From NCBI RefSeq assembly GCF_039536205.1, contig NZ_BAAAYL010000001.1, positions 248,001 to 312,000 of the forward strand: a stretch of 64,000 nt of DNA, read 5' to 3'. A model generated the notes under the pieces. It was given only the letters and a program-made list of their open reading frames with translations. It did no database searches and had not been told where the DNA came from. Made by a program: the position numbers and the translations under genes. Below are positions 33,031 through 41,343 of this stretch, in pieces. Position 1 is the stretch's first letter. Each line of letters opens with the position of its first letter. The DNA comes from Streptomyces sannanensis. Lineage in GTDB: Bacteria; Actinomycetota; Actinomycetes; Streptomycetales; Streptomycetaceae.

Positions 33031-33043
33031 CTCCTGGTGCTCA

Positions 33044-33304
33044 TCAGACCAGGACCTCGTGGACATAACACCAGCGCCAGTCCTCGCCCGGCTCGAAGGA
33101 CTGCATGATGGGGTGGTCGACGGTATGGGCATGCAGGCGTGCGTGCTTGAACGGCGAGGAGTCGCAGCATCCGACGTGACCGCAGATCAGGCAGAGCCTG
33201 AGGTGCACCCAAGAAGTGCCGAGGCGTAGGCACTCCTCGCAGCCCTGGGGAGTGCGCGGCGTCACCGGGCGCACGAGCGAGAGATGTGGATCGGCCTGCT
33301 TCAT
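33044..33304 (-). CDS. UBP-type zinc-finger protein
   Basis: An 86-residue protein with the ZnF-UBP pattern: [35 protein letters not shown]-x-H and H at [10 protein letters not shown], ending [10 protein letters not shown]. Eukaryotic homologues bind ubiquitin C-termini; the bacterial role is unknown. ATG at 33304 follows GGAAGGAGG. It is intact but flanked by hsp20 and thioredoxin remnants, with which it likely once formed a stress operon. Confidence 0.88.
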   Translation of the reverse strand: MKQADPHLSLVRPVTPRTPQGCEECLRLGTSWVHLRLCLICGHVGCCDSSPFKHARLHAHTVDHPIMQSFEPGEDWRWCYVHEVLV

Positions 33305-33332
33305 GGCGGAGCCTCCTTCCGTCGAGGGTAGG

Positions 33333-33454
33333 TCACCGGCGGCCGGAGACGGTCTCCTCGACCCATTCGCGCAGGGCCTGGGCGGGCGCCGCCCCGCTTG
33401 CCTGGCGATCACCTGCCCTCTGTCGAGCAGGAGCAGCGTCGGGACGGCCTGGAC
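33333..33454 (-). pseudogene. Thioredoxin C-terminal fragment, frameshifted
   Basis: The minus strand reads VQAVPTLLLLDRGQVIARQA, then after a one-frame shift APAQALREWVEETVSGRR and stop. VxxxPTLLLxxxGxxxxxxxG is the C-terminal thioredoxin pattern. The N-terminus and CGPC site are absent; a clpB fragment is joined directly upstream. Confidence 0.7.
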
Positions 33455-33526
33455 CGTTCCTGGTACTCGCTCATGTCCAGGCGGACCATGCTCTCCTCGC
33501 TGTCGAACAGCGCCGCGGCGAGCGCT
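33455..33526 (-). pseudogene. ClpB/ClpC AAA fragment joined to the thioredoxin remnant
   Basis: The minus strand encodes LAAALFDSEESMVRLDMSEY then QE. This is the stretch after Walker A of the second AAA domain in ClpB/ClpC (ALFDxExxMVRIDMSEYQE). Only about 24 residues survive, fused to the thioredoxin fragment. It shows deletion between two formerly separate stress genes. Confidence 0.7.
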
Positions 33527-34695
33527 CAGTCGTGCTCGGGGAGCCGATAGACGCGGCGAGCGTTGTCGCATGCCGTCCATGTGGCGATACGGACCGCGTC
33601 GGGCAGGCTCAGCTCGTCCTCGTCCACCCGCTCCTGGAGCAGCGAGGCCAGGCCTCGTCGGAAGGCCAGTGCGCCGAGATGGTAGAACTCCGCCACCCCG
33701 TAGGCGTCGGAACTGTAGAGCAGCTTGCGGAACGGGGTGATCTCAAGTGCTTCCTCGAGGATGGCCCGGGCCCGAGAGGGCCCGACGTAGTGCAGGGTGA
33801 GCCCGACGTCGAGGTACACCTGTGCGAACACCGTCGCCAGGTAGGCGGCTTGGCGTTGATAGGGCCAGCAGTGCAGCAGCATCACCGGAATCGTGCCGGA
33901 GGTCAGATGGAGCCAGTCCGTGAGGTGGGTGGGATCCACCCGGTGCATCCGGATGTCACTGTCTCCGAATCCGGTGTGCAGCTGGAGGGGCAGACCGAGG
34001 TCGACGGCGGTCCAGAGCAGGTGCCGCATGAGCACGGGGTCGTGAAGCCGGCCGCCCCGTGAGCCCGCGGCGAGCCACCGCCGGGCCGCTTCGGTGACTT
34101 CCGCGTCCGACGGCCGGCGTGGGTCCAGGTCGAACCCGGTGCGGTACGCGGCGACGGACTTCACCGCCACCGCGCCTCGCCGTTCCACGGCCTCCCGCGC
34201 GGCCGCGAGGAACGTGGGGGCGTACTCGTCCGGCTCCACCCCCGCGGCCGCCACGGCCTCGGCGACGCTCTCCAGTCGTACGACCTCGTACACGGCAGCC
34301 GCGCCGCCCGCTGACGCGGCAAGCTCCGCCGGCGTCGTGACAGCGTCCGGTGCGTAACCGGTGTCGAGGCAGAACGCACCGGTTCCCGCGCCGGAGACGA
34401 ACCTCCGGTTCACCTCGCGCCAGCCGAGCTCGGCCCGACGCGCCACGTACCCCGCGGCGGGAGCGTGCCGTGGCAGGCCCAGCACAGGAGCGCAATGGCG
34501 GCGGATGGCCACGCCCACGGGACTGTCGAAGGGCGTGATTCCGCTGTCGGGCCATGCGTCACCCTCGGTGATGAGCGACTCGAAGCTTTCAGGAGCCAGG
34601 TCGGCGGTGGCCACGCCATGACAGTGGTGGTCGACGAGGGCCAGTCCGGCGAGGGCCTCATGGACCGGCCCGTCAGTGGGGGACGCGTTGCCCAC
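33526..34695 (-). CDS. Amidohydrolase (FluG N-terminal-like)
   Basis: A 389-residue TIM-barrel hydrolase. The metal site starts with DHHCHG (residue about 22-27). Later ligand regions are LQLHTGFGDSD, MLLHCWPYQRQ, VYLDVGL and LLYSSDAYG. It starts 1 bp after the stop of the glutamine-synthetase-like gene on the same strand. In fungal FluG these two domains are fused in the same polypeptide, so the pair likely acts on one gamma-glutamyl or amide substrate. The exact reaction is unknown. Confidence 0.85.
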   Translation of the reverse strand: MGNASPTDGPVHEALAGLALVDHHCHGVATADLAPESFESLITEGDAWPDSGITPFDSPVGVAIRRHCAPVLGLPRHAPAAGYVARRAELGWREVNRRFVSGAGTGAFCLDTGYAPDAVTTPAELAASAGGAAAVYEVVRLESVAEAVAAAGVEPDEYAPTFLAAAREAVERRGAVAVKSVAAYRTGFDLDPRRPSDAEVTEAARRWLAAGSRGGRLHDPVLMRHLLWTAVDLGLPLQLHTGFGDSDIRMHRVDPTHLTDWLHLTSGTIPVMLLHCWPYQRQAAYLATVFAQVYLDVGLTLHYVGPSRARAILEEALEITPFRKLLYSSDAYGVAEFYHLGALAFRRGLASLLQERVDEDELSLPDAVRIATWTACDNARRVYRLPEHD

Positions 34696-34696
34696 G

Positions 34697-36100
34697 TCAG
34701 TACTTCCACCGGTACGCAGCCGCCACCAGCCCGTCGTCCAGCCCGGCCACGGCCGCGATCTCCCCGAGGCGTACGGCGATCACGGCGTCGGCCAGGACCG
34801 GCCCCAGCACGACCCGGAGCAGCTGGTCCTTGCGGAACTCCTCGACGGCCCGGTCCAGCGTCGTCGGCAGGCGGAAGGCGCCCTGGGCCGTCGCCCGGGC
34901 GGCGGTGAAGAGTGCCGGATCTCCGGTGATCTCCTCGGGCAGGGCGGTGGACGACTCCAGGCCGTCAAGACCGGCGGCGATGAGACAGCCGAGCGCGAGA
35001 TAGGGATTGGCGGCCAGGTCGACCGGCTTCACCTCCAGATTCGCCGCCCGGTCGCGCTGACCCGCGGTGCCCGTGATGACGCGCACCGCGGCCTCGCGTG
35101 TCTCGTGCCCCCAGGCGGTGAAGACCCCGGCCCACTGCGAGGGCTTGAGCCGCAGATAGCTCGCCGGGCTCGGCGCGGTCACAGCCGTGAGCGCGGGCAG
35201 GTGTGCGAGCAGACCGCCGACGAACGACTCCGCCTCGGCGGTCATGCCGTACCGCCGGTCGCCGCCGGAGTGCAGGTTCACCCCGTCGCGCCAGGCTGAG
35301 AGGTGTACATGGCCGCCGTTGCCGACGCCTTCGGCGAGGACGGCCGGTGAGAACGAGACCCTGAGGCCGTGGCGCAGCGAGACCGCCCGGATGGTCTGCC
35401 GCACCAGCACACTCCGGTCGGCCGCGGCCACCGGGTCGAGCGGGCCCACCGAGATCTCGAACTGACCGGCCGCGTACTCGGGGTGGACCTGGTCGACGTC
35501 CACGCCCTGGACCGCGAACGCCGCCATCAGTTCGGCGACGTAGTCGCTCAGCTCGACCAGCCGGGTGGCGCTGTACGCGGGACCGGAGCACGCGGGGACG
35601 AAGTCGGCTTTCTGGGCGGTTCCCCGCCCGACCGCCCATTCGACCTCGATGGCTGCCTTGAAGGTGATGCCGTGGCGCTCGGCGGCGTCCGCGACGATCC
35701 GGCGCAGCACGGTGCGGCTGCACCCCGGGTGCCGCTCGCCCTCCTGGGTGATGCGGTCCACCGGCGCCCACGCCCAGCCGGGCTGGCCGGCCAGGACCGC
35801 CAGCCGGTCGAGGTCGGGGTAGAGCCGAAGGTCGCCGTCCGGCGAGCCGAGCACGTCGGTGGAGACGATGGAGTCGTTCGCCAGGAAGGTGTCGAACACC
35901 GGCGACATACCGACGCCCCACGCGGCAGCGGAGGCGAGCCGGGATGCCGGGATCGTCTTCACCCGGCCGATGCCGGCGGTGTCGACATAGGCCAGTACGA
36001 TCCCGTGCACTCCTCGCTCGGCGAGCTCCGCGCTCAGTGCGACGGCCCGCTCCACATCGCCCGGCCGCCCGCCGGGGACGGGGTCGGCAAGTGTGGTCAT
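34697..36100 (-). CDS. Glutamine-synthetase-like ligase
   Basis: A 467-residue GS-I family enzyme. It has the N-terminal beta-grasp (GIVLAYVDTAGIGRVK) and catalytic barrel motifs: AAIEVEWAVG, HPEYAAGQFEIS, GNGGHVHLS, AGQRDRAANLEVKPVDLAAN and PYLALGCLIAAGL. It differs from GlnA in several sites, for example AAIEVEW replaces the usual E-x-E motif. Streptomyces paralogues of this kind (GlnA3/GlnA4) gamma-glutamylate polyamines or ethanolamine rather than ammonia. Coupling to an amidohydrolase supports amine catabolism. ATG at 36100. Confidence 0.88.
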   Translation of the reverse strand: MTTLADPVPGGRPGDVERAVALSAELAERGVHGIVLAYVDTAGIGRVKTIPASRLASAAAWGVGMSPVFDTFLANDSIVSTDVLGSPDGDLRLYPDLDRLAVLAGQPGWAWAPVDRITQEGERHPGCSRTVLRRIVADAAERHGITFKAAIEVEWAVGRGTAQKADFVPACSGPAYSATRLVELSDYVAELMAAFAVQGVDVDQVHPEYAAGQFEISVGPLDPVAAADRSVLVRQTIRAVSLRHGLRVSFSPAVLAEGVGNGGHVHLSAWRDGVNLHSGGDRRYGMTAEAESFVGGLLAHLPALTAVTAPSPASYLRLKPSQWAGVFTAWGHETREAAVRVITGTAGQRDRAANLEVKPVDLAANPYLALGCLIAAGLDGLESSTALPEEITGDPALFTAARATAQGAFRLPTTLDRAVEEFRKDQLLRVVLGPVLADAVIAVRLGEIAAVAGLDDGLVAAAYRWKY

Positions 36101-36244
36101 ACGTGCTCCACTGGGGGCTCGGGTGCAGGCGCTCGCCCTCGACCTGGCACGCGACGCCGAGTGATCGGCGGACACCCGGCACTTCACGGGCACGCGGGGC
36201 GGGCCGACCCCCCGAGGCCCAGGGCCCGGGGTCCGGGGCAGGGG

Positions 36245-36436
36245 CTAGTCCTGCGGGTAGATGTCTCCCGCAGCCATGGCGCTCTCCTGTTCGCTGTCGT
36301 TGAGCAGCTTGCGTGCTTCTTCCATCAGGCGCCTCCTCTCCTTGGGATCGGCAGCGCTTTCCGCGGCTTGTTCGAGTTCTTGCGCATGCGCACGCATTTC
36401 CTTGGCGTGGCTGCCGGGTCCGCCTGTGATGTCCAT
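36245..36436 (-). CDS. DUF6381-type small protein
   Basis: A 63-residue charged helical protein: [20 protein letters not shown], then [15 protein letters not shown] and [14 protein letters not shown]. This matches the small DUF6381 proteins common in Streptomyces, function unknown. The ATG at 36436 is preceded by AGGAGC. It stands alone. Confidence 0.75.
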   Translation of the reverse strand: MDITGGPGSHAKEMRAHAQELEQAAESAADPKERRRLMEEARKLLNDSEQESAMAAGDIYPQD

Positions 36437-36489
36437 CGCTGCTCCTGTGAGGTCCTCGCTGTGGACTGCCCCTCACTCAGCGAATCAGT

Positions 36490-36821
36490 GCGCTCGGTTC
36501 CCCGCACCTCGGGCGTTCCACGCCGGATCCACTGTCGGCGAACCCGCCTGGGCATGGCTGCTCGCGAACGGCGTGGCCGAGTACATGGGACCCGAGTCGC
36601 TGCCGATGTGGCTGGTCGAGCAGGGCTGGGAAGGATGGTCGGCCCGGAACGGGTCCGCGGCGCGCGCTGCGGGACTCCGTCACCGGCCCCGGGCGGAGCT
36701 ACTGGCCGACGCCCTGCTCTGGGAACGTGAGCAGGGTCTGGACCGGGCAAGACGTGCCGGTCTGAGCGCCCGGCGCGAGCGTGGGTTGCTCGAAGCCCTC
36801 GGCTGCGGCCTTGGCCGGTGA
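36490..36821 (+). pseudogene. C-terminal fragment of an NAD-epimerase-like reductase
   Basis: The plus strand encodes [38 protein letters not shown], then [20 protein letters not shown] and [17 protein letters not shown]. This is the C-terminal third of a Streptomyces NAD-dependent epimerase/reductase. The Rossmann N-terminal half (GxxGxxG) is missing and upstream sequence is unrelated. The annotated longer frame starts in antisense sequence. Confidence 0.65.
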
Positions 36822-36891
36822 CCGGAGCCATAGCGTGGAGCACCCGCAGCCGGGCCGGTCGCACCGTACCTTCGCCCCGGTTGATGCCGCG

Positions 36892-37770
36892 TCATCGACG
36901 GGCCTCCTCAAGACTGCTGAGACCGGCCTCGAGCTCGTCCAGGGCTCTTCGCGTCGCGGCCAGCCGCGCCCTGATGTCTTCGCGCCCGACGTCTGACGAC
37001 GTGGAGTGTTCCGGGGAGGCAGCGGCCTGCTCCTCCTCCATCTCCTTGGCCTCCTCGAGGGAGTTGATGACGACGCCGACGAGTACGTTGACGAGCACGA
37101 ACGAGGCGAGAAGTACGTACGAGGCGTAGTAGACGATGCTCCAGCGCGATATCTCCAGGCCGGCGCGTACGGAGTCCCCCAGCCCGTCCAGGGTCATGAG
37201 GAGGAAGAGCGTGAGGACGGCCCGGCCGATGGAGCCGAAGTGCTGCGGATCGTGGGCGGCGAAGAAGACCCAGCCGATCATCGCGTACACATAGAGAAGC
37301 AGGGCACCGACGAGCAGGAAGCTGACGGTCCCGGGCAGACTTCGGCCGATCGCGACCATGACGATGCGCAGCTGCGGCAGGAAGCGGGCGGAACGCAGGA
37401 CCCGGGCCAGCCGGAGCAGCCGCAGGACGGTGCTGTTCTCACGGACGAGCGGAAGGAAGGCGGCGAGCACGACGGCCAGGTCGAAGAGGTTCCACGGGTC
37501 GCGGAAGAAGTCCTTGGGCCGGTCGGCATGGGCGCCGGCGCGCAGCAGCATCTCCACAGTGAAGGCCACGAGGAAGCTGTGCTCGACGACGCGCAGCGCG
37601 CCGCGCCATTGGTCGACGACTCCGGTGTAGGTCTCGACACCGAGGACGGCGGCGTTGGCGAGGATAAGAGCGAAGACCGCTACGGCGAACCAGCGCGCCT
37701 CGGTGATCGCGCGGCATCGGCAGGCCAAGGTGTGGCGCAGCTGCGGCACCTGGGCCGTGGCGTCCGTCAT
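36892..37770 (-). CDS. Voltage-gated ion channel (single-domain)
   Basis: A 292-residue six-helix channel subunit expected to form tetramers. S1 lies near FAVAVFALILANAAVLGVET. The S4 voltage sensor is RLLRLARVLRSARFLPQLR, with Arg at three-residue steps. The pore helix and filter read LLMTLDGLGDSVRAG. Bacterial Nav channels have TLESW at this place, so selectivity cannot be assigned. S6 is YYASYVLLASFVLVNVLVGV, followed by an acidic coiled coil (EEAKEMEEEQAAA). ATG at 37770. A BlaI-type operator lies about 150 bp upstream. Confidence 0.88.
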   Translation of the reverse strand: MTDATAQVPQLRHTLACRCRAITEARWFAVAVFALILANAAVLGVETYTGVVDQWRGALRVVEHSFLVAFTVEMLLRAGAHADRPKDFFRDPWNLFDLAVVLAAFLPLVRENSTVLRLLRLARVLRSARFLPQLRIVMVAIGRSLPGTVSFLLVGALLLYVYAMIGWVFFAAHDPQHFGSIGRAVLTLFLLMTLDGLGDSVRAGLEISRWSIVYYASYVLLASFVLVNVLVGVVINSLEEAKEMEEEQAAASPEHSTSSDVGREDIRARLAATRRALDELEAGLSSLEEARR

Positions 37771-37920
37771 GCTCTTTCCTCAATGCGCGCTGCGGATCAT
37801 GTTCTTGCAAGGTGTGATCTTAGGCAGGATCGGCGGGAGTCACTCCGCCTGCCGCCTGAACCCTTGGGCCCTGTCCGGGTGTTGGCGGACCGATTCACAC
37901 CCTCGGCCACAGCTGTCACT

Positions 37921-37934
37921 CTACAGCCCTGTAG
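37921..37934. promoter_or_regulatory. BlaI-type operator 1
   Basis: CTACAGCCCTGTAG has perfect CTACA/TGTAG arms around 4 bp. It is about 150 bp upstream of the channel gene start (minus strand). It is the same motif as at 38345 and 41344. Confidence 0.7.
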
Positions 37935-37982
37935 ATCATCCGGGCCGAGTCACCGACCGCTACCGCTCCGTCGCGCAGTACG

Positions 37983-38019
37983 GCAATGGCCGGCCCCCTC
38001 GTCGGGTGCCGGCCATTGC
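37983..38019. terminator. Long-arm hairpin downstream of the CBS fragment
   Basis: GCAATGGCCGGC and GCCGGCCATTGC (12-bp arms, 13-nt loop) lie just beyond the stop of the CBS fragment on the minus strand. Confidence 0.65.
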
Positions 38020-38031
38020 GGGCCGGGCGTG

Positions 38032-38334
38032 TCAGGCGGCGGCGTCGGAGGTCGGGCCGACGAGTTCCTCCAGGACATCTTCCATGGTGACGAAGCCGAT
38101 GACCGTGCCCTTGTTGCCGGTGACGGCGGCGAGGTGGGTTCCGGCCGCTCGCATGGCTGTCATGGTGTCGTCCAGGGGTGTGTCGAGGGTGACCTCGGCG
38201 ATCGGGTGCAGCGCGGCGCGGGGGAAGGGCCGGGTGCGGTCGGCGGCGCCGAGGGCGTCCTTGATGTGGAGGCCCGAGTAAAACTCCTGGTCAGTCCGCT
38301 TCGAGGGATGGCGGGACACCTTCCGGCCCCTCAT
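38032..38334 (-). pseudogene. CBS-domain C-terminal fragment of a CNNM/CorC-type protein
   Basis: A 100-residue frame: GLHIKDALGAADRTRPFPRA, TLDTPLDDTMTAMRAAGTHL, AAVTGNKGTVIGFVTMEDVL, EELVG. This is the last part of the paired CBS domains of haemolysin-C/CNNM-type membrane proteins. The membrane part, first CBS domain and transporter-associated end are missing. The first roughly 17 codons look non-homologous. It is most likely a truncated pseudogene, though expression from the ATG at 38334 cannot be excluded. Confidence 0.65.
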
Positions 38335-38344
38335 TCCCTATGCT

Positions 38345-38358
38345 CTACATGCGTGTAG
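38345..38358. promoter_or_regulatory. BlaI-type operator 2 (spo0M promoter)
   Basis: CTACATGCGTGTAG has the same CTACA-N4-TGTAG arms, 87 bp upstream of the Spo0M-like gene start. Confidence 0.75.
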
Positions 38359-38444
38359 ACAACGCCCGGCGGTAAGGAACTTCCTTGCCGCTCCACAGAA
38401 CCACCACACAGAACCGCGCGCACCACGAAGGAGTGAACGCCACG

Positions 38445-39434
38445 ATGGTGTTCAAACGACTGCTCGGCTCGATCGGCGTCGGCGGCCCGGCCGTGGACAC
38501 GGTCCTCGCCCCCGGGGCTGTCCTGCCCGGCGGCAGCCTCACCGGCGACGTCCATCTCAAGGGCGGCAACGCCGACTTCGGCATCGAGCACATCACGCTG
38601 GAGCTGGTCGCCCGCGTCGAGGCCGAGTTGGAAGGCGGCGAACACCAAGGCGTCGTCGTCTTCGACCGGTTCACCGTCGGCGGCGGCTTCCGCCTCACTG
38701 AGGGCGAGCAGCGCAGCCTGCCGTTCTCGGTGGCGCTCCCGTGGGAGACCCCGGTCACCGAACTGTACGGCCAGCCGCTCGGCATCGTGCTCGGCGTACG
38801 CACGGAGCTCGGAGTGGCCGCCGCCAAGGACAAGGGCGACCTCGACCCGCTCGCGGTACGCCCCCTGCCGGTACAGGAAGCGATCCTGGAGGCGTTCGGG
38901 CAACTCGGTTTCGGTTTCAAGTCGGCCGACCTCGAGTACGGCCGTATCGGCGGCTCCGGCCAGCAGCTCCCCTTCTACCAGGAGATCGAGCTCACTCCCG
39001 CTCCGCAGTACGCGCACGCGATCAACGAGATCGAGGTGACCTTCCTCGCCACCCCGGGCGGCATGGAGGTCGTCCTGGAGGCGGACAAGCGTGGCGGCCT
39101 GTTCTCCGGCGGCCACGACGCGCTCACCCGTTTCACCGTGAGCCACCACGACGTTCACCAGCGCGACTGGAACGCCGAAGTCGACAGCTGGATGCGCCAA
39201 CTCGTCGAGCACCGCTCCTCCTACGGAACCCACGGCTCGTACGGCCACGGCGACCCGTACGCGTCCGGTCACGGCCATGGCGGGCACCACCACTCCGGAC
39301 CGGGCATGGGTACCGCCATCGCCGCGGGCGCGGCCGGTCTCGCCGTCGGAGTCGTCGGCGGCATGGTCGCAGCCGAGGTCATCGACGAGATCGGCGACGC
39401 ATTCGAGGACGAGGACGAAGGCGACGAGGGCTGA
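38445..39434 (+). CDS. Spo0M-like sporulation-control protein
   Basis: A 329-residue arrestin-fold protein. The N-terminal half (MVFKRLLGSIGVGGPAVDTV; LPGGSLTGDVHLKGGNADFG; VGGGFRLTEGEQRSLPFSVA) matches Spo0M/SpoOM. The C-terminus is a His/Gly-rich spacer (GHGHGGHHHSG), then a Gly/Ala hydrophobic stretch (GTAIAAGAAGLAVGVVGGMV) and an acidic tail, so membrane association is possible. ATG at 38445 follows AAGGAG. The BlaI-type operator in its promoter suggests control by the regulator at 40856. Confidence 0.9.
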   Translation: MVFKRLLGSIGVGGPAVDTVLAPGAVLPGGSLTGDVHLKGGNADFGIEHITLELVARVEAELEGGEHQGVVVFDRFTVGGGFRLTEGEQRSLPFSVALPWETPVTELYGQPLGIVLGVRTELGVAAAKDKGDLDPLAVRPLPVQEAILEAFGQLGFGFKSADLEYGRIGGSGQQLPFYQEIELTPAPQYAHAINEIEVTFLATPGGMEVVLEADKRGGLFSGGHDALTRFTVSHHDVHQRDWNAEVDSWMRQLVEHRSSYGTHGSYGHGDPYASGHGHGGHHHSGPGMGTAIAAGAAGLAVGVVGGMVAAEVIDEIGDAFEDEDEGDEG

Positions 39435-39453
39435 CCGCCGCACTCCCCCGTGA

Positions 39454-39483
39454 CGTCAGGGCCGGTCCCCTCCGGCCCTGACG
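39454..39483. terminator. Hairpin terminator after spo0M
   Basis: CGTCAGGGCCGG / CCGGCCCTGACG, 12-bp arms and 6-nt loop, 20 bp after the Spo0M-like gene. Confidence 0.8.
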
Positions 39484-39582
39484 GCCCGCCCACAAAGGCC
39501 GGTGCGGCGGAGAACCCGTCATTCGCGAATGTGTAACGCCCAGGCGGGCATACGCAGTTCAGAACACACCGGAAGGGGCGTC

Positions 39583-39846
39583 ATGGAAATCTCCGGCATC
39601 TTCAGCGCAATAGTGATCGGCGCCGTCATCGGCGTGCTCGGACGGCTCGCCCTCCCCGGCCGACAGCGCATAGGCATCCTGTGGACGATCGCCGTCGGCA
39701 TCGTCGCCGCCCTCATCGGCAGCGGCATCGCGTCCGCCCTCGGCGTCGCGGACACCAAGGGCATCGACTGGGTCGAGTGGGGCATCCAGATCGCCCTCGC
39801 CGCCGTGGGTGTGGCCGCCCTGGAACGTATCCGGGCACGCCGCTGA
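39583..39846 (+). CDS. GlsB/YeaQ/YmgE-like small membrane protein
   Basis: An 87-residue protein with two or three membrane helices: IFSAIVIGAVIGVLGRLALP, ILWTIAVGIVAALIGSGIAS and IQIALAAVGVAALERI. The pattern resembles GlsB/YeaQ/YmgE transglycosylase-associated stress proteins, function not established. ATG at 39583 has GGAAGGGG upstream. It is monocistronic. Confidence 0.75.
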   Translation: MEISGIFSAIVIGAVIGVLGRLALPGRQRIGILWTIAVGIVAALIGSGIASALGVADTKGIDWVEWGIQIALAAVGVAALERIRARR

Positions 39847-39924
39847 TCGTCACAGCCCGATCACCACCGTCCGGCACGGCGGACTCGCCGCTCCCGCCTG
39901 CCGGTCGTAGGTCCTTCGATCCGC

Positions 39925-40851
39925 TCAGAGCGGTGTCGCCGCCTTGAGGACGAGGAAGAGCGCCACAGCCGAGTTCGCCGACGACAGAGCGGACGCCGTC
40001 GCACCGGCCGCAGCCGTCCAGACGGCAACGCCCGCCACGGTGAAGGCGGACGGCCACGACCGGGCCGGGGGCATGGGACCGAGCAGGGCGGCCACGCGCC
40101 GGGGCACGGGACCGGCAGCAAAACCGGCCAGTGCCGGCGAAGGCGTACCCCGTGAGACCAGGGCGGCCTTGCCGACCGCACGCGCCATCACCCGCCGGTT
40201 CCCGATCACCCGGGCCGCCTCCTCGTCCGCCCAGCGCTCCGCCCCGTAGGCGACGGCGGTACACAGGGGCCGCAGGAACGGGTTGGCCCGCGCGGCAAGT
40301 TGTGCGGCCAGGAGGTAGCGGTGATGGGAGGCCGTCAGATGGACACGTTCATGGGCGAACAGCGCCCTGCGCTCCCCGGAATCGAGGCAGGCCAGCATCG
40401 CCGTGGACACCACGATCCGCCCCCGCCTGCCCGGCAGCGCATACGCGTACGGCGACTCGTCGGGCAGCACCGCGACCGGTGACGGCCGAATCCCCGCCAG
40501 AGCCCGTACGGCGCTGCGCCGCACCCGGTGGTGACGCCAGACAGTCCAGACGCAGCTAGCGGCCACGACGGCCAGAGCCGGAATCGCGATGATGCCGACG
40601 ACCTCGTCGTACGGGACCGCTTTGCGCACCTCCGGATCGGACCAGCTGTCCGGCAGCGGATTGCCCGGCAGTTGGGCGGTTCCGACCACCATGATCAACG
40701 CCAGGCACACGGTGCTGGACAGGGCCATCAGCGCGCTCACACCTGCCAGGAGCCGGGTCGCGGTGACCGGATGCAGGTGCTGCTCGGCGAGGCGCGCGAT
40801 CGGCCATGCCGTCAAGGGCAGCACCAGCGGCAGGAAGACGAAGACGCCCAC
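39925..40851 (-). CDS. M56-type membrane metallopeptidase (BlaR1-like)
   Basis: A 308-residue membrane protease. N-terminal helices (FVFLPLVLPLTAWPIARLAE; LLAGVSALMALSSTVCLAL; VVGIIAIPALAVVAASCVW) precede the zinc site AHERVHLTASHH. A downstream Glu candidate is in AYGAERWADEEAAR. A C-terminal membrane helix follows. It resembles the protease part of BlaR1/MecR1 but lacks the penicillin-binding sensor domain. The GTG at 40851 follows the BlaI gene stop by 4 bp, so it is co-transcribed and likely destroys or inactivates the repressor. Confidence 0.88.
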   Translation of the reverse strand: MGVFVFLPLVLPLTAWPIARLAEQHLHPVTATRLLAGVSALMALSSTVCLALIMVVGTAQLPGNPLPDSWSDPEVRKAVPYDEVVGIIAIPALAVVAASCVWTVWRHHRVRRSAVRALAGIRPSPVAVLPDESPYAYALPGRRGRIVVSTAMLACLDSGERRALFAHERVHLTASHHRYLLAAQLAARANPFLRPLCTAVAYGAERWADEEAARVIGNRRVMARAVGKAALVSRGTPSPALAGFAAGPVPRRVAALLGPMPPARSWPSAFTVAGVAVWTAAAGATASALSSANSAVALFLVLKAATPL

Positions 40852-40855
40852 CCGG

Positions 40856-41266
40856 TCACTCCTCCGGATCGTCGCTCGTATGGCTGAGCAGACCGCGCAG
40901 CAGTCGTTCGTCCTCGGGGGAGAGCGATGTGACGAAACTGGCCAGCACCGCTTCCCGATCGCACTCGCCGTCCAGGACCCGTCGCATCCGCAGCGCGGCC
41001 AGGCCCGCCTGGTCGGATGTCGCCCGCCAGACGAAGGACCGGCCTTCCCGCTCCCGCGTGACGGCGTTCTTGGCCCGCAACCGGGTAAGGATCGTCATGA
41101 CGGTGGTGTACGCGAGGTGGCCGGGCAGCTGCGCCTGCACCCAAACCGCGGTCACCGGGCCGGGCGCGTCCCGCAGCACGGACAGCACCTGCGCCTCGAG
41201 TTCACCCTGTCCCCGTCTACGGATGCCGCCCCCAGGGAGCGAGCCGGCAGTTTCCTGGTTACTCAA
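40856..41266 (-). CDS. BlaI/MecI-family repressor
   Basis: A 136-residue winged-helix regulator: ELEAQVLSVLRDAPGPVTAV, YTTVMTILTRLRAKNAVTRE and REGRSFVWRATSD are typical BlaI segments. It starts with TTG at 41266, the only suitable codon, with GGAG directly before it; translation may be weak. It is divergent from terD, with operator 3 between them, and is followed by its M56 partner. Sites upstream of spo0M and the channel gene share the same arms, so the repressor likely controls several nearby stress genes. Confidence 0.88.
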   Translation of the reverse strand: MSNQETAGSLPGGGIRRRGQGELEAQVLSVLRDAPGPVTAVWVQAQLPGHLAYTTVMTILTRLRAKNAVTREREGRSFVWRATSDQAGLAALRMRRVLDGECDREAVLASFVTSLSPEDERLLRGLLSHTSDDPEE

Positions 41267-41343
41267 CTCCGTTTCCCTTCACGTTCGCCCGCCCGTTGTG
41301 CGACCCCATCGTACTGAGTCGTCGGGCCCCGCCCCGCCATTCT

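Noticed and set aside
40851..41266. Beta-lactam resistance locus
   Set aside because: The M56 protein has no penicillin-binding sensor domain and no beta-lactamase gene is nearby; operators point to ter and spo0M genes instead.
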